In this document: positions 51,006-59,800 of the stretch, piece after piece
Numbering within the stretch: the first letter of the stretch is position 1
Layout of the letters: every line of letters starts with the position of its first letter
From: Eutrophosalina sp902522775
Lineage (GTDB): Bacteria > Bacteroidota > Bacteroidia > Flavobacteriales > Flavobacteriaceae
Direction: 5' to 3'
DNA: 64,000 nt
NCBI GenBank assembly: GCA_902522775.1
Contig: CABYWQ010000001.1
Span: forward strand, 1 to 64,000
The notes under the pieces: model-generated
The model's database searches: none
Seen by the model: only the letters and a program-made list of their open reading frames with translations
Told to the model about the DNA's origin: nothing
Translations under genes and position numbers: made by a program

Positions 51006-51140
51006 ATGGATCTTCTCTTATTTATAGTCGGTTTTGTAATTTTTGTTTTTTACCTTGTTTGCCTTGTATATGTCATTAATACCCAAAATAAAATTCAAGA
51101 AAAAAATGAATTAGATGATCCAGAACTTAAAAAAAACTAA
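51006..51140 (+). CDS. Very small single-helix membrane protein (44 residues)
   Basis: A 44-residue frame, MDLLLFIVGFVIFVFYLVCLVYVI then a polar tail to TAA. It has one helix and begins 1 bp after the previous gene; its last 26 nt overlap the start of the lipoprotein gene at 51115. The tight spacing supports a real gene, but this is a weak call. Confidence 0.5.
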   Translation: MDLLLFIVGFVIFVFYLVCLVYVINTQNKIQEKNELDDPELKKN

Positions 51141-52446
51141 GCTTTTATTATTTACAATTACATTTTTACTTTTATCATGCAAAGAAGAAAAGTATGAATA
51201 TCAGGTTAATGATGAACCATTAGCCAAGTGCCTTGACGGCTATGCTACTTTTACAAAAGATGGAATAGAACACACATACGAGTGTAAAGATTATGACTTA
51301 ATTGGATATGTTTCACTAGATGAAATGAATGCAACTTTAGGTAATGACTGTTGGGGATGGACTGATTTACAAACTGCTAAAGAATACGTTTTGATGGGGC
51401 TAGAAAATGGAACAGCTATTATTGATATTTCTGAACCAAATCAGCCAAATTATCTTGGAAAAATACCAACTGCTACAGTTAGCAGCATGTGGAGAGATAT
51501 AAAAGTATATAATAATCACGCTTTCATAGTTAGTGAAGCTGATGATCATGGAATGCAAGTTTTTAATTTAGAGCAATTAAGAGGATTAAACACTAAACAA
51601 AAATTTTCAGCGGAATATACATATAAAGGTTATGGTGATTCACACAATATTGCCATTAACACTGAATCTGGTTATGCATACACCGCTGGCGCTGGTAATT
51701 CAACAAATCCTATTGGTATACATGCATTAAATATTAAAGAACCAACAAATCCAAAATTAGAACTTCAAATTTCAGATTTTGGATATTCTCATGATGCTCA
51801 AATTGTTAATTATAAAGGTCCAGACTTAGATTATTTTGGAAAAGAAATATATGTTGGAAGTAATGAAACCAAAGTTGTATTTGTTGATGTTTCAGATAAA
51901 AAAAATCCTAAACTTATAAGTGAATTCTTTTATGATGATGAATATACTCATCAATCATGGTTGACAGAAGATCATAGGTATGCTCTACTTGGTGATGAAT
52001 ATGATGAGCTCAATTCTAGTTATGAATTAGTCAATAATACAAGAACTATTATTATAGATATAACAAATTTAGACAATCCTGTTTTACATTATGAATATTT
52101 GGCTGAAACAGAATCGATTGATCACAATGGATATGTAAAAGGTAATAATTTTTATCTTGCCAGTTATAACTCTGGTTTAAGAGTGATAAATATTCAAAAT
52201 ATTCAAGATAAAAGTTTAATTGAAACAGGATATTTTGACACACATACAGAAAATAATCATAAACAAAACACTGTTAGGCATGGTCAAATTAAAAATAACG
52301 ACCCAGGTGATCATACTGGAAAAAAAGGTAAAGGAATTGAAGCATTTAATGGTGCTTGGAGTGTTTATCCTTTTTTTGATAGTGAAAACATCATAATTAG
52401 TGATATCAATTCAGGACTTTTTATTGTAAAAAAATCATCCTTGTAA
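51115..52446 (+). CDS. Choice-of-anchor B family lipoprotein
   Basis: A 443-residue lipoprotein (signal LLLFTITFLLLSC with Cys22) with LVIVD-type beta-propeller repeats: AIIDISEPNQPNYLG near 102, GIHALNIKEPTNPK near 200, VFVDVSDKKNPKLI near 255, IIIDITNLDNPVLHYEYL near 308 and LRVINIQNIQDKSL near 355. The HNGYVKGNNFYLASYNSGLRV block is typical of this family. Exposed at the cell surface or periplasm; ligand unknown. Confidence 0.88.
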   Translation: MIQNLKKTKLLLFTITFLLLSCKEEKYEYQVNDEPLAKCLDGYATFTKDGIEHTYECKDYDLIGYVSLDEMNATLGNDCWGWTDLQTAKEYVLMGLENGTAIIDISEPNQPNYLGKIPTATVSSMWRDIKVYNNHAFIVSEADDHGMQVFNLEQLRGLNTKQKFSAEYTYKGYGDSHNIAINTESGYAYTAGAGNSTNPIGIHALNIKEPTNPKLELQISDFGYSHDAQIVNYKGPDLDYFGKEIYVGSNETKVVFVDVSDKKNPKLISEFFYDDEYTHQSWLTEDHRYALLGDEYDELNSSYELVNNTRTIIIDITNLDNPVLHYEYLAETESIDHNGYVKGNNFYLASYNSGLRVINIQNIQDKSLIETGYFDTHTENNHKQNTVRHGQIKNNDPGDHTGKKGKGIEAFNGAWSVYPFFDSENIIISDINSGLFIVKKSSL

Positions 52447-52513
52447 TTTTTTTATAAAAAAAATAAATGATGAAAAAAATAAATAATTTAAGTTTTTTAT
52501 ACCATAAAATTAT

Positions 52514-52521
52514 TATATTTG
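52514..52521 (+). promoter_or_regulatory. Promoter of tuf
   Basis: TATATTTG matches TAnnTTTG, with a T-run about 18 bp upstream and the tuf ATG 33 bp downstream. Confidence 0.6.
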
Positions 52522-52553
52522 CGCGCATTTAAAAAACTAATAAATTTAAAATT

Positions 52554-53741
52554 ATGGCCAAGGAAACTTTTGATCGGTCCAAACCCCACTTAAATATTGG
52601 TACAATTGGACACGTAGATCACGGTAAAACTACCCTTACAGCTGCTATCACGACGGTACTAGCTAAAGAAGGTCTTTCTGAACTTAAAAGCTTTGATCAA
52701 ATTGACAACGCCCCTGAGGAAAAAGAAAGAGGTATCACAATCAACACATCCCACGTTGAATATCAAACTGCTAACAGACACTATGCGCATGTAGATTGTC
52801 CTGGTCACGCAGATTATGTAAAAAACATGGTAACTGGTGCTGCTCAAATGGACGGTGCTATTCTTGTTGTTGCAGCAACCGATGGACCAATGCCACAAAC
52901 AAGAGAACATATACTTTTAGGAAGACAAGTTGGTATTCCAAGAATTGTTGTTTTCTTAAATAAGGCTGATCAAGTTGATGATGACGAGCTTCTTGAACTT
53001 GTTGAAATGGAAGTTAGAGATTTGCTTAATTTTTACGAGTATGATGGAGATAATGGACCTGTAATCTTAGGATCAGCTCTTGGTGCACTTAATGGAGAAC
53101 AAAAATGGGTTGACACTGTTATGAAATTAATGGAATCTGTTGATAATTGGATTGAACTTCCTACAAGAGAAGTTGATAAAGATTTTTTGATGCCTATTGA
53201 AGATGTTTTTTCAATTACTGGAAGAGGAACTGTTGCAACAGGTAGAATTGAAACTGGTGTTGCCAACACTGGTGATTCTGTGGATATAATTGGAATGGGA
53301 GCGGAAAAACTTGCTTCTACTGTAACTGGTGTTGAGATGTTTAGAAAAATATTGGACAGAGGTGAAGCTGGTGATAATGTTGGTATTCTTTTAAGAGGTA
53401 TTGAAAAAACTGATATTAGCAGAGGAATGGTAATTTGTAAGCCTGGATCTGTTAAGCCGCATGCAAAGTTCAAAGCTGAAGTTTATATACTTAAAAAAGA
53501 AGAGGGAGGAAGACATACGCCTTTCCACAATAATTATAGACCTCAGTTTTATGTAAGAACTACTGATGTAACCGGAAATATTGAGCTTCCTAGTGGAGTT
53601 GAAATGGTTATGCCAGGAGATAATCTTACTATTACTGTTGAATTAATTCAGCCTATTGCATGTAGTGTTGGTTTAAGATTTGCTATTCGTGAAGGTGGTA
53701 GGACAGTTGGAGCGGGTCAGGTAACTGAAATTTTAGATTAA
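52554..53741 (+). CDS. tuf: Elongation factor Tu
   Basis: A 395-residue GTPase delivering aminoacyl-tRNA. G1 is GHVDHGKT (19-26), G3 DCPGHADYVKNM near 80, G4 NKADQ near 136; the three domains are complete to FAIREGGRTVGAGQV. Codon use is richer in GGT and AAA-type preferred codons than neighbouring genes, as expected for a highly expressed gene. It begins the translation/transcription block. Confidence 0.99.
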   Translation: MAKETFDRSKPHLNIGTIGHVDHGKTTLTAAITTVLAKEGLSELKSFDQIDNAPEEKERGITINTSHVEYQTANRHYAHVDCPGHADYVKNMVTGAAQMDGAILVVAATDGPMPQTREHILLGRQVGIPRIVVFLNKADQVDDDELLELVEMEVRDLLNFYEYDGDNGPVILGSALGALNGEQKWVDTVMKLMESVDNWIELPTREVDKDFLMPIEDVFSITGRGTVATGRIETGVANTGDSVDIIGMGAEKLASTVTGVEMFRKILDRGEAGDNVGILLRGIEKTDISRGMVICKPGSVKPHAKFKAEVYILKKEEGGRHTPFHNNYRPQFYVRTTDVTGNIELPSGVEMVMPGDNLTITVELIQPIACSVGLRFAIREGGRTVGAGQVTEILD

Positions 53742-53749
53742 CATTGCCA

Positions 53750-53782
53750 AATGAGTGTGTAAGTTTTATTCACTCATTTTTG
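53750..53782 (+). terminator. Terminator of tuf
   Basis: AATGAGTG (53750-53757) pairs with CACTCATT (53771-53778) over a 13-nt loop, followed by TTTT. It lies between tuf and tRNA-Trp. Confidence 0.7.
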
Positions 53783-53806
53783 GTTGACAGGTAAGACTCT
53801 TAACAC

Positions 53807-53879
53807 ACGGGTTTAGCTCAGTTGGTAGAGCACTGGTCTCCAAAACCAGGTGTCGGGAGTTCGAGTCTCTCAACCCGTG
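53807..53879 (+). tRNA. tRNA-Trp (CCA)
   Basis: A 73-nt cloverleaf: acceptor ACGGGTT/AACCCGT, D-arm AGCTCAGTTGG, anticodon stem CTGGT/ACCAG with loop CTCCAAA (anticodon CCA), and T-arm AGTTCGAGTCT. It sits between tuf and secE, a conserved order in Bacteroidota. Confidence 0.97.
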
Positions 53880-53892
53880 CAACATAAATATT

Positions 53893-54084
53893 ATGGGAAG
53901 TATTGTAAATTATATAAAAGATTCTTTTAGTGAACTCAGGGACCACGTTACTTGGACCCCTTTAATCGAGCTTCAAAAAATGACATTAGTAGTTTTGGTG
54001 TTTTCTGTAATTTTTGCTCTCATAATTTGGGTTGCAGACACTATACTTTCAGAAATTTTTGAACTTTATTTTCAATTCGTGTGA
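53893..54084 (+). CDS. secE: Preprotein translocase subunit SecE
   Basis: A 63-residue protein with an amphipathic N-terminus (YIKDSFSELRDHVTWTP) and one membrane helix (about 30-50). The ELRDHVTWT motif corresponds to the SecE EL-x-K-V-x-W-P signature with changes. Position before nusG confirms the call. It overlaps the upstream end of nusG by sharing the TGATAATG junction region. Confidence 0.93.
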   Translation: MGSIVNYIKDSFSELRDHVTWTPLIELQKMTLVVLVFSVIFALIIWVADTILSEIFELYFQFV

Positions 54085-54086
54085 TA

Positions 54087-54638
54087 ATGACAGAAGTTGT
54101 AGAAAAAAAGTGGTATGTGATCAGAGGAATCAGCGGTCAAGAGAATAAAATTAAGGACTATATTGATAGTGAGGTTAAAAGACTCAATATATCCACTTTT
54201 ATTGAAGATGTAATCGTTCCAACTCAAAAAGTAATACAAATTAGAAATGGGAAAAAGGTTAGTAAAGAAAAAGTTTATTTCCCAGGTTATATTATGATTA
54301 AAGCTAATCTAACTGGTGAAATACCACATATTATCAGGTCATTTCCAAATATTTTAGGTTTTTTGGGTGAAACAAAAGGAGGTGACCCTGTTCCTTTAAG
54401 AACAAATGAAGTTAGTAGAATGCTTGGCAAAGTTGATGAGCTTTCAATGGAGGGCGAAAATATTGCCATACCATTTTCTGTAGGGGAAAATATAAAGGTG
54501 ATAGATGGTCCCTTCAATGGTTTTAATGGAAATATTGAAAAAGTCAATGAAGAAAAAAGAAAATTAGAGGTTATGGTTAAGATTTTTGGCAGAAAGACAC
54601 CACTAGAATTATCATATATGCAAGTTGAAAAAATATAA
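54087..54638 (+). CDS. nusG: Transcription termination/antitermination factor NusG
   Basis: A 183-residue NusG: NGN domain with WYVIRGISGQENKIK near 8-22 and PGYIMIKA near 68, and a KOW domain with VKVIDGPFNGFNGNIEKVNEEKRKLEV in parts. The ATG at 54087 is chosen over the GTG at 54081 because it lies after the secE stop and matches usual family starts. Confidence 0.96.
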   Translation: MTEVVEKKWYVIRGISGQENKIKDYIDSEVKRLNISTFIEDVIVPTQKVIQIRNGKKVSKEKVYFPGYIMIKANLTGEIPHIIRSFPNILGFLGETKGGDPVPLRTNEVSRMLGKVDELSMEGENIAIPFSVGENIKVIDGPFNGFNGNIEKVNEEKRKLEVMVKIFGRKTPLELSYMQVEKI

Positions 54639-54656
54639 ATGTTACGTATAATTTAA

Positions 54657-54681
54657 TTTTGAGTGGCTTCCAACCTCAAAA
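54657..54681 (+). promoter_or_regulatory. Hairpin in the rplK leader (candidate L1 site)
   Basis: TTTTGAG-TGG-CTT-CCA-(AC)-CTCAAAA forms an imperfect hairpin with a two-base bulge, 15 bp before rplK. No T-run follows. In E. coli ribosomal protein L1 represses its operon by binding a bulged hairpin just here; this is the likely counterpart. Confidence 0.45.
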
Positions 54682-54696
54682 ATTAAAAATTTATTA

Positions 54697-55134
54697 ATGG
54701 CTAAAGAAGTACAAAAAGTTTTAAAGTTGCAGATCAGAGGCGGAGCTGCTAATCCTTCACCGCCTGTTGGTCCTGCATTAGGTGCTGCAGGTGTAAATAT
54801 TATGGAATTCTGCAAACAGTTTAATGCTAGAACTCAAGATAAACCAGGTAAAGTTGTTCCTGTAGTTGTTTCTGTTTTTGCAGACAAATCTTTTGAGTTT
54901 GTTGTCAAAACGCCACCGGCTGCTGCTCAACTTCTCGAAGCTGCTAAGGTTAAAAAAGGTTCGGGTGAGCCTAACAGAACTAAAGTTGCTTCCGTTACTT
55001 GGGATCAAATAAAAAAAATAGCTGAAGATAAGATGGTTGACTTAAATGCTTTTACTGTTGAATCTGCTATGAAGATGGTTGCTGGTACTGCAAGATCAAT
55101 GGGTTTAAATGTTAAAGGTCAATCACCTTTTTAA
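54697..55134 (+). CDS. rplK: 50S ribosomal protein L11
   Basis: A 145-residue uL11: VLKLQIRGGAANPSPPVGPALGAAGVNIMEFCKQFN in parts, PVVVSVFADKSFEFVVKTPPAAAQLLEAA and the C-terminal AMKMVAGTARSMG. Binds 23S rRNA at the GTPase centre. Followed by rplA after 9 bp. Confidence 0.98.
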   Translation: MAKEVQKVLKLQIRGGAANPSPPVGPALGAAGVNIMEFCKQFNARTQDKPGKVVPVVVSVFADKSFEFVVKTPPAAAQLLEAAKVKKGSGEPNRTKVASVTWDQIKKIAEDKMVDLNAFTVESAMKMVAGTARSMGLNVKGQSPF

Positions 55135-55143
55135 AATTTTATT

Positions 55144-55833
55144 ATGGCAAAATTGACAAAAAACAGAAAAGATTCAATGTCAAAATACGACAAAGACTTA
55201 TTATACAGTCTTGAGGACGCATCTAAAATAATTAAGGACTTTCCAAAATTAAAATTTGATTCATCAATTGATATAGCTGTAAATTTAGGTGTTGATCCAA
55301 AAAAAGCAGATCAAAATATTCGAGGTGTTGTAACATTACCTAACGGTACAGGAAAAGATGTCAAAGTCTTAGCATTAGTTACACCTGATAAAGAAGATGA
55401 AGCAAAGAATGCTGGTGCAGATTTAGTAGGTTTAGATGAATATCTAAAGAAAATCAAGGATGGTTGGACTGAAGTTGATGTTATTATTACAATGCCTAGC
55501 ATTATGGGAAAACTAGGACCCTTAGGTAGGATTTTAGGTCCAAGAGGTTTGATGCCAAACCCAAAGACTGGTACTGTAACAATGAATATCGGTAAGGCAA
55601 TCGAAGATGTTAAAGCTGGTAAAATTGATTTTAAGGTTGATAAAAACGGAGTAATACATGTTTCAATTGGTAAGGTTTCTTTTGATGCAAAGAAAATATT
55701 AGAAAATGCTTTGGAAGTTATTAATCATATAATTAAGATTAAACCATCATCATCAAAAGGACTATATCTGAAAAGTATTTCAATGTCTAGTACAATGAGT
55801 CCTGGAATAAAGATTGATACTAATACATTTTAA
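55144..55833 (+). CDS. rplA: 50S ribosomal protein L1
   Basis: A 229-residue uL1 with NLGVDPKKADQNIRGVVTLPNGTGK near 46-70 and the GPRGLMPNPKTGTV motif near 133-146. It may repress its own operon by binding the hairpin before rplK. Its 3' end abuts rplJ. Confidence 0.98.
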   Translation: MAKLTKNRKDSMSKYDKDLLYSLEDASKIIKDFPKLKFDSSIDIAVNLGVDPKKADQNIRGVVTLPNGTGKDVKVLALVTPDKEDEAKNAGADLVGLDEYLKKIKDGWTEVDVIITMPSIMGKLGPLGRILGPRGLMPNPKTGTVTMNIGKAIEDVKAGKIDFKVDKNGVIHVSIGKVSFDAKKILENALEVINHIIKIKPSSSKGLYLKSISMSSTMSPGIKIDTNTF

Positions 55834-55834
55834 A

Positions 55835-56362
55835 ATGACAAGAGAAGAAAAATCAAATATGATTGAATCTATTAAGTCTAATCTTGATAGCAACTCCACA
55901 GTTTACTTGGCTGATTGTTCTGGATTAGATGCTGATTCAACTTCAAAGTTAAGAAGAGCTTGCTTTAAATCTAATATTAAATTATCTGTTGTTAAAAACA
56001 CTTTATTATTTAGAGCAATGGAAGAAGTTGATAAAGATTTTGGTGAACTCAAATCGGTATTAAAAGGTAATACAACATTGATGTTATCTGACATTGGAAA
56101 TGCTCCTGCGAAGGTCATTAAAAATTTCAGAAAAAAATCTGAAAAACCAGTTTTAAAAGGCGCATTTGTTGAAGAATCAATTTATCTAGGAGATGATTTA
56201 TTAGAAACATTAGTAAATATTAAATCTAAGGAAGAGTTGTTAGGAGAAATTGTAAGCCTCCTTCAATCTCCAACTAAGAATTTAATTTCTGCTCTCAAAT
56301 CGAGTGGAAGTAAAATAAGTGGTGTTTTAAAAACACTTTCTGAAAAAAATGAAAATAATTAA
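55835..56362 (+). CDS. rplJ: 50S ribosomal protein L10
   Basis: A 175-residue uL10 from the ATG at 55835. An upstream in-frame start at 55814 lies inside rplA and would add an unmatched extension, so it is rejected. Visible: VYLADCSGLDADSTSKLRRACFKSNIKLSVVKNTL in parts and the C-terminal helix that carries L7/L12. Confidence 0.95.
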   Translation: MTREEKSNMIESIKSNLDSNSTVYLADCSGLDADSTSKLRRACFKSNIKLSVVKNTLLFRAMEEVDKDFGELKSVLKGNTTLMLSDIGNAPAKVIKNFRKKSEKPVLKGAFVEESIYLGDDLLETLVNIKSKEELLGEIVSLLQSPTKNLISALKSSGSKISGVLKTLSEKNENN

Positions 56363-56382
56363 AATAACTTAAATTATAAAAA

Positions 56383-56763
56383 ATGGCAGATTTAAAAGAT
56401 TTTGCAGAAAAATTAGTAAACTTAACAGTAAAAGAAGTAAATGAACTTGCTGATATTCTAAAAGATGAATACGGTATAGAACCTGCAGCTGCTGCTGCGG
56501 TTGTTTCAGGTCCATCATCTGGAGCAACAGGCGATGAGGCTGCCGAAGAAAAATCAGAATTTACTGTTGTACTCAAAGCAGCGGGTGGCTCAAAATTAGC
56601 CGTTGTTAAATTAGTTAAAGAACTTACAGGCTTAGGTTTAAAAGAAGCAAAAGAGCTTGTTGATAATGCACCAAGTAATATCAAAGAAGATATCGCTAAG
56701 GATGAAGCGGAAGGAATAAAAACTTCGCTTGAAGAAGCAGGTGCAGAAGTAGAGCTTAAATAA
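56383..56763 (+). CDS. rplL: 50S ribosomal protein L7/L12
   Basis: A 126-residue bL12: N-terminal dimer helices, an Ala/Gly-rich hinge (PAAAAAVVSGPSSGATGDEAAE, here read in parts) and the C-terminal domain EFTVVLKAAGGSKLAVVKLVKELTGLGLKEAKELVD in parts. It binds elongation factors at the stalk. A hairpin follows before rpoB. Confidence 0.98.
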   Translation: MADLKDFAEKLVNLTVKEVNELADILKDEYGIEPAAAAAVVSGPSSGATGDEAAEEKSEFTVVLKAAGGSKLAVVKLVKELTGLGLKEAKELVDNAPSNIKEDIAKDEAEGIKTSLEEAGAEVELK

Positions 56764-56789
56764 ATTTACAGCTTTACAATTAAATTTAT

Positions 56790-56811
56790 AAGCCCACATT
56801 TTGGGCTTTTT
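56790..56811 (+). terminator. Partial terminator/attenuator between rplL and rpoB
   Basis: AGCCCA (56791-56796) pairs with TGGGCT (56802-56807) and TTTT follows. A weak stop between L7/L12 and rpoB, reducing polymerase relative to ribosomal protein, is known in other bacteria; here it is inferred from the hairpin. Confidence 0.6.
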
Positions 56812-56839
56812 GAATGTTCTTTTAACTAAAAATAAATTA

Positions 56840-59800
56840 ATGATTACATCAATAAGACAAAATTTTGCAAGCTCATCAGATACCCCAAGTTACCCTGACT
56901 TTTTAGATATTCAGGTTAAATCCTTTAGAGATTTTTTTCAACTAGAAACTAAGTCCGACGAAAGAAGTGATGAAGGTTTATATAAAACCTTTCTTGAAAA
57001 CTTTCCAATCTCTGATGCTAGAAACCAATTTGTATTAGAGTTTTTAGATTATTTTGTTGATCCTCCAAGATATTCAATGCATGAGTGTATTGAAAGGGGA
57101 TTAACATACAGTGTACCTTTAAAAGCTAGATTAAAATTATATTGTACTGACCCTGAACATGAAGATTTTGAAACTATCGTGCAAGATGTGTATTTGGGAG
57201 TAATTCCATATATGACTGGAAGCGGTACTTTCATAATAAATGGTGCTGAAAGAGTAGTTGTTTCACAGTTACACAGATCACCAGGTGTCTTTTTTGGGCA
57301 ATCCTTTCACGCTAATGGTACAAAACTTTATTCAGCTAGAGTAATTCCATTTAAGGGTTCTTGGATCGAATTTGCTTCTGACATCAATGGAGTAATGTAT
57401 GCTTATATTGATAGAAAAAAGAAGTTACCAGTCACGACTCTTTTAAGATCAATTGGTTATGAAAGAGACAAAGATATTTTAGAAATCTTTAATCTAGCTG
57501 AAGAGGTTAAAGTTTCTAAATCTGGTTTGAAAAAACTTACTGGAAGAAAGCTTGCTGCTCGAGTCTTAAACACTTGGTATGAAGATTTTGTAGACGAAGA
57601 TACCGGTGAGGTTATCTCTATAGAAAGGAATGAAGTGGTTTTGGACAGAGATACTTTAATTGATAAAGAAAATATTGAATTAATTATTGAATCAAATACC
57701 AAAACAATCCTTCTTAATAAAGAAGATCAAGAGGGAAATGAATATTCTGTTATACTAAATACATTACAAAAAGATCCAACTAATTCCGAAAAGGAAGCAG
57801 TTGAGCATGTGTATCGACAACTTAGGAACGCTGAACCACCTGATGAGGAAACTGCGAGAGGAATTATTGATAAATTATTTTTCTCTGATCAAAGATATAA
57901 TTTAGGTGAGGTTGGAAGATATAGGATGAACAAAAAGTTAGGTTTAGATATAGATATGGAAAATCTAGTTTTAACCAAAGATGATATAATCACAATTATT
58001 AAATTTTTAATTGAATTAATAAATTCTAAAGCTGAAATTGATGATATCGATCACTTATCTAACAGAAGAGTTAGAACAGTTGGTGAACAATTGTCAAGTC
58101 AGTTTGGGGTTGGACTTTCACGAATGGCTAGAACAATTAGAGAAAGAATGAATGTTAGAGATAATGAAGTTTTTACACCGATTGATTTGATTAATGCAAA
58201 AACATTATCATCTGTAATTAATACTTTTTTTGGTACTAATCAATTATCTCAATTTATGGATCAAACCAATCCTCTTGCTGAGTTAACACACAAACGTCGA
58301 CTTTCTGCATTAGGCCCTGGAGGACTTTCACGTGAAAGAGCTGGATTTGAAGTTAGAGATGTTCATTACACACATTATGGAAGATTGTGTCCAATTGAAA
58401 CTCCAGAAGGACCAAATATTGGTCTAATTTCATCACTTAGTGTTTTTGCTAAGGTCAATAATCTTGGTTTTATTGAAACTCCGTACCGTGAGGTTAAGAA
58501 TGGTAAAATTGATGTTAACAATTTTAAATATCTTTCAGCAGAAGAGGAGGAAGGAAAGCTCATAACTCAAGCAAATATTGAAAGAGATGAAAAAGGTAAT
58601 ATTCTTACTGATAAAGTTATTGCTAGGCTTGAAGCTGATTATCCCGTTGTAGATCCAAATGATGTTGATTATATTGATGTAGCTCCAAATCAGATTGCAT
58701 CAATTTCGGCATCTCTAATTCCATTTTTAGAACATGATGATGCAAATAGAGCACTTATGGGATCAAACATGATGCGTCAATCAGTGCCTCTAATGAAACC
58801 CGAATCTCCTATCGTTGGAACTGGATTAGAAAAGCAAGTTGCTTCTGACTCAAGAGTTTTATTAAATGCCGATATGGATGGAGAAGTGACATATGTTGAT
58901 TCTCAAAAAATTACGATTAAGTATAAAATGTCAGATGACCAAAAGTCAACCTCTTTTGAATCTGAAGAAAAAACATACTCTTTAATCAAATTTAGGAAAA
59001 CCAATCAAGGTACTTGTATTAACTTAAAACCTATTGTCAAAAAAGGAGATAAAGTAAAAAAAGGTGAGGTATTGTGTGAAGGTTATGCAACTAGATCTGG
59101 AGAATTAGCTTTGGGGCGAAATTTAAAAGTAGCTTTTATGCCTTGGAAAGGTTATAATTTCGAAGATGCTATTGTTATTTCAGAAAAAGTAGTAAGAGAT
59201 GATTATTTTACTTCTATTCATATTGATGAATATTCTCTTGAAGTAAGAGATACTAAACTTGGAATGGAAGAGTTAACAAGTGATATTCCAAATGTTAGTG
59301 AGGAGGCAACAAGTGACCTTGATGAAAATGGTATGATTAGAGTTGGTGCTGAAGTGAAATCAGGTGATATTTTAATTGGCAAAATTACTCCAAAAGGTGA
59401 ATCTGATCCAACACCAGAAGAGAAGTTATTGAGAGCAATTTTTGGAGATAAGGCTGGAGACGTTAAGGATGCATCATTAAAAGCGCCACCTTCTTTAAAA
59501 GGAATTGTTATTGATAAAAAACTTTTTTCAAGAACAATTAAAGATAAAAGAAGAAGAGCTGATGACAAAGATCTGTTAAAAAAACTTGAAATTAAATATG
59601 ACCTTTTATTTAAAGATTTAAAAGACAAGATGATCACTAAACTATACTCAATTTTAAGCGGTAAAACTTGTCAAGGAGTTTTTAATGATTTAGGTGAAGA
59701 GGTTATCCCCAAGGGTAAAAAGTATTCACAAAAAATTCTCAATGAAGTTGATGATTATATTCATTTAACTGAAACTGCATGGAGTGTTGATAAAAAAGCC

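Noticed and set aside
53033..53473. 146-codon minus-strand frame opposite tuf
   Set aside because: Falls entirely in EF-Tu coding sequence, with composition typical of an antisense shadow.
56295..56684. 129-codon minus-strand frame opposite rplJ/rplL
   Set aside because: Produced by the Ala/Gly-rich hinge of rplL read backwards; no independent support.
56801..56839. Upstream ATG start of rpoB
   Set aside because: The added 13 residues include sequence from the rplL-rpoB hairpin and do not match usual RpoB N-termini; the ATG at 56840 fits.
59218..59637. 139-codon minus-strand frame opposite rpoB
   Set aside because: Shadow of a highly conserved gene, Ser/Leu/Phe-rich and without a promoter or family match.
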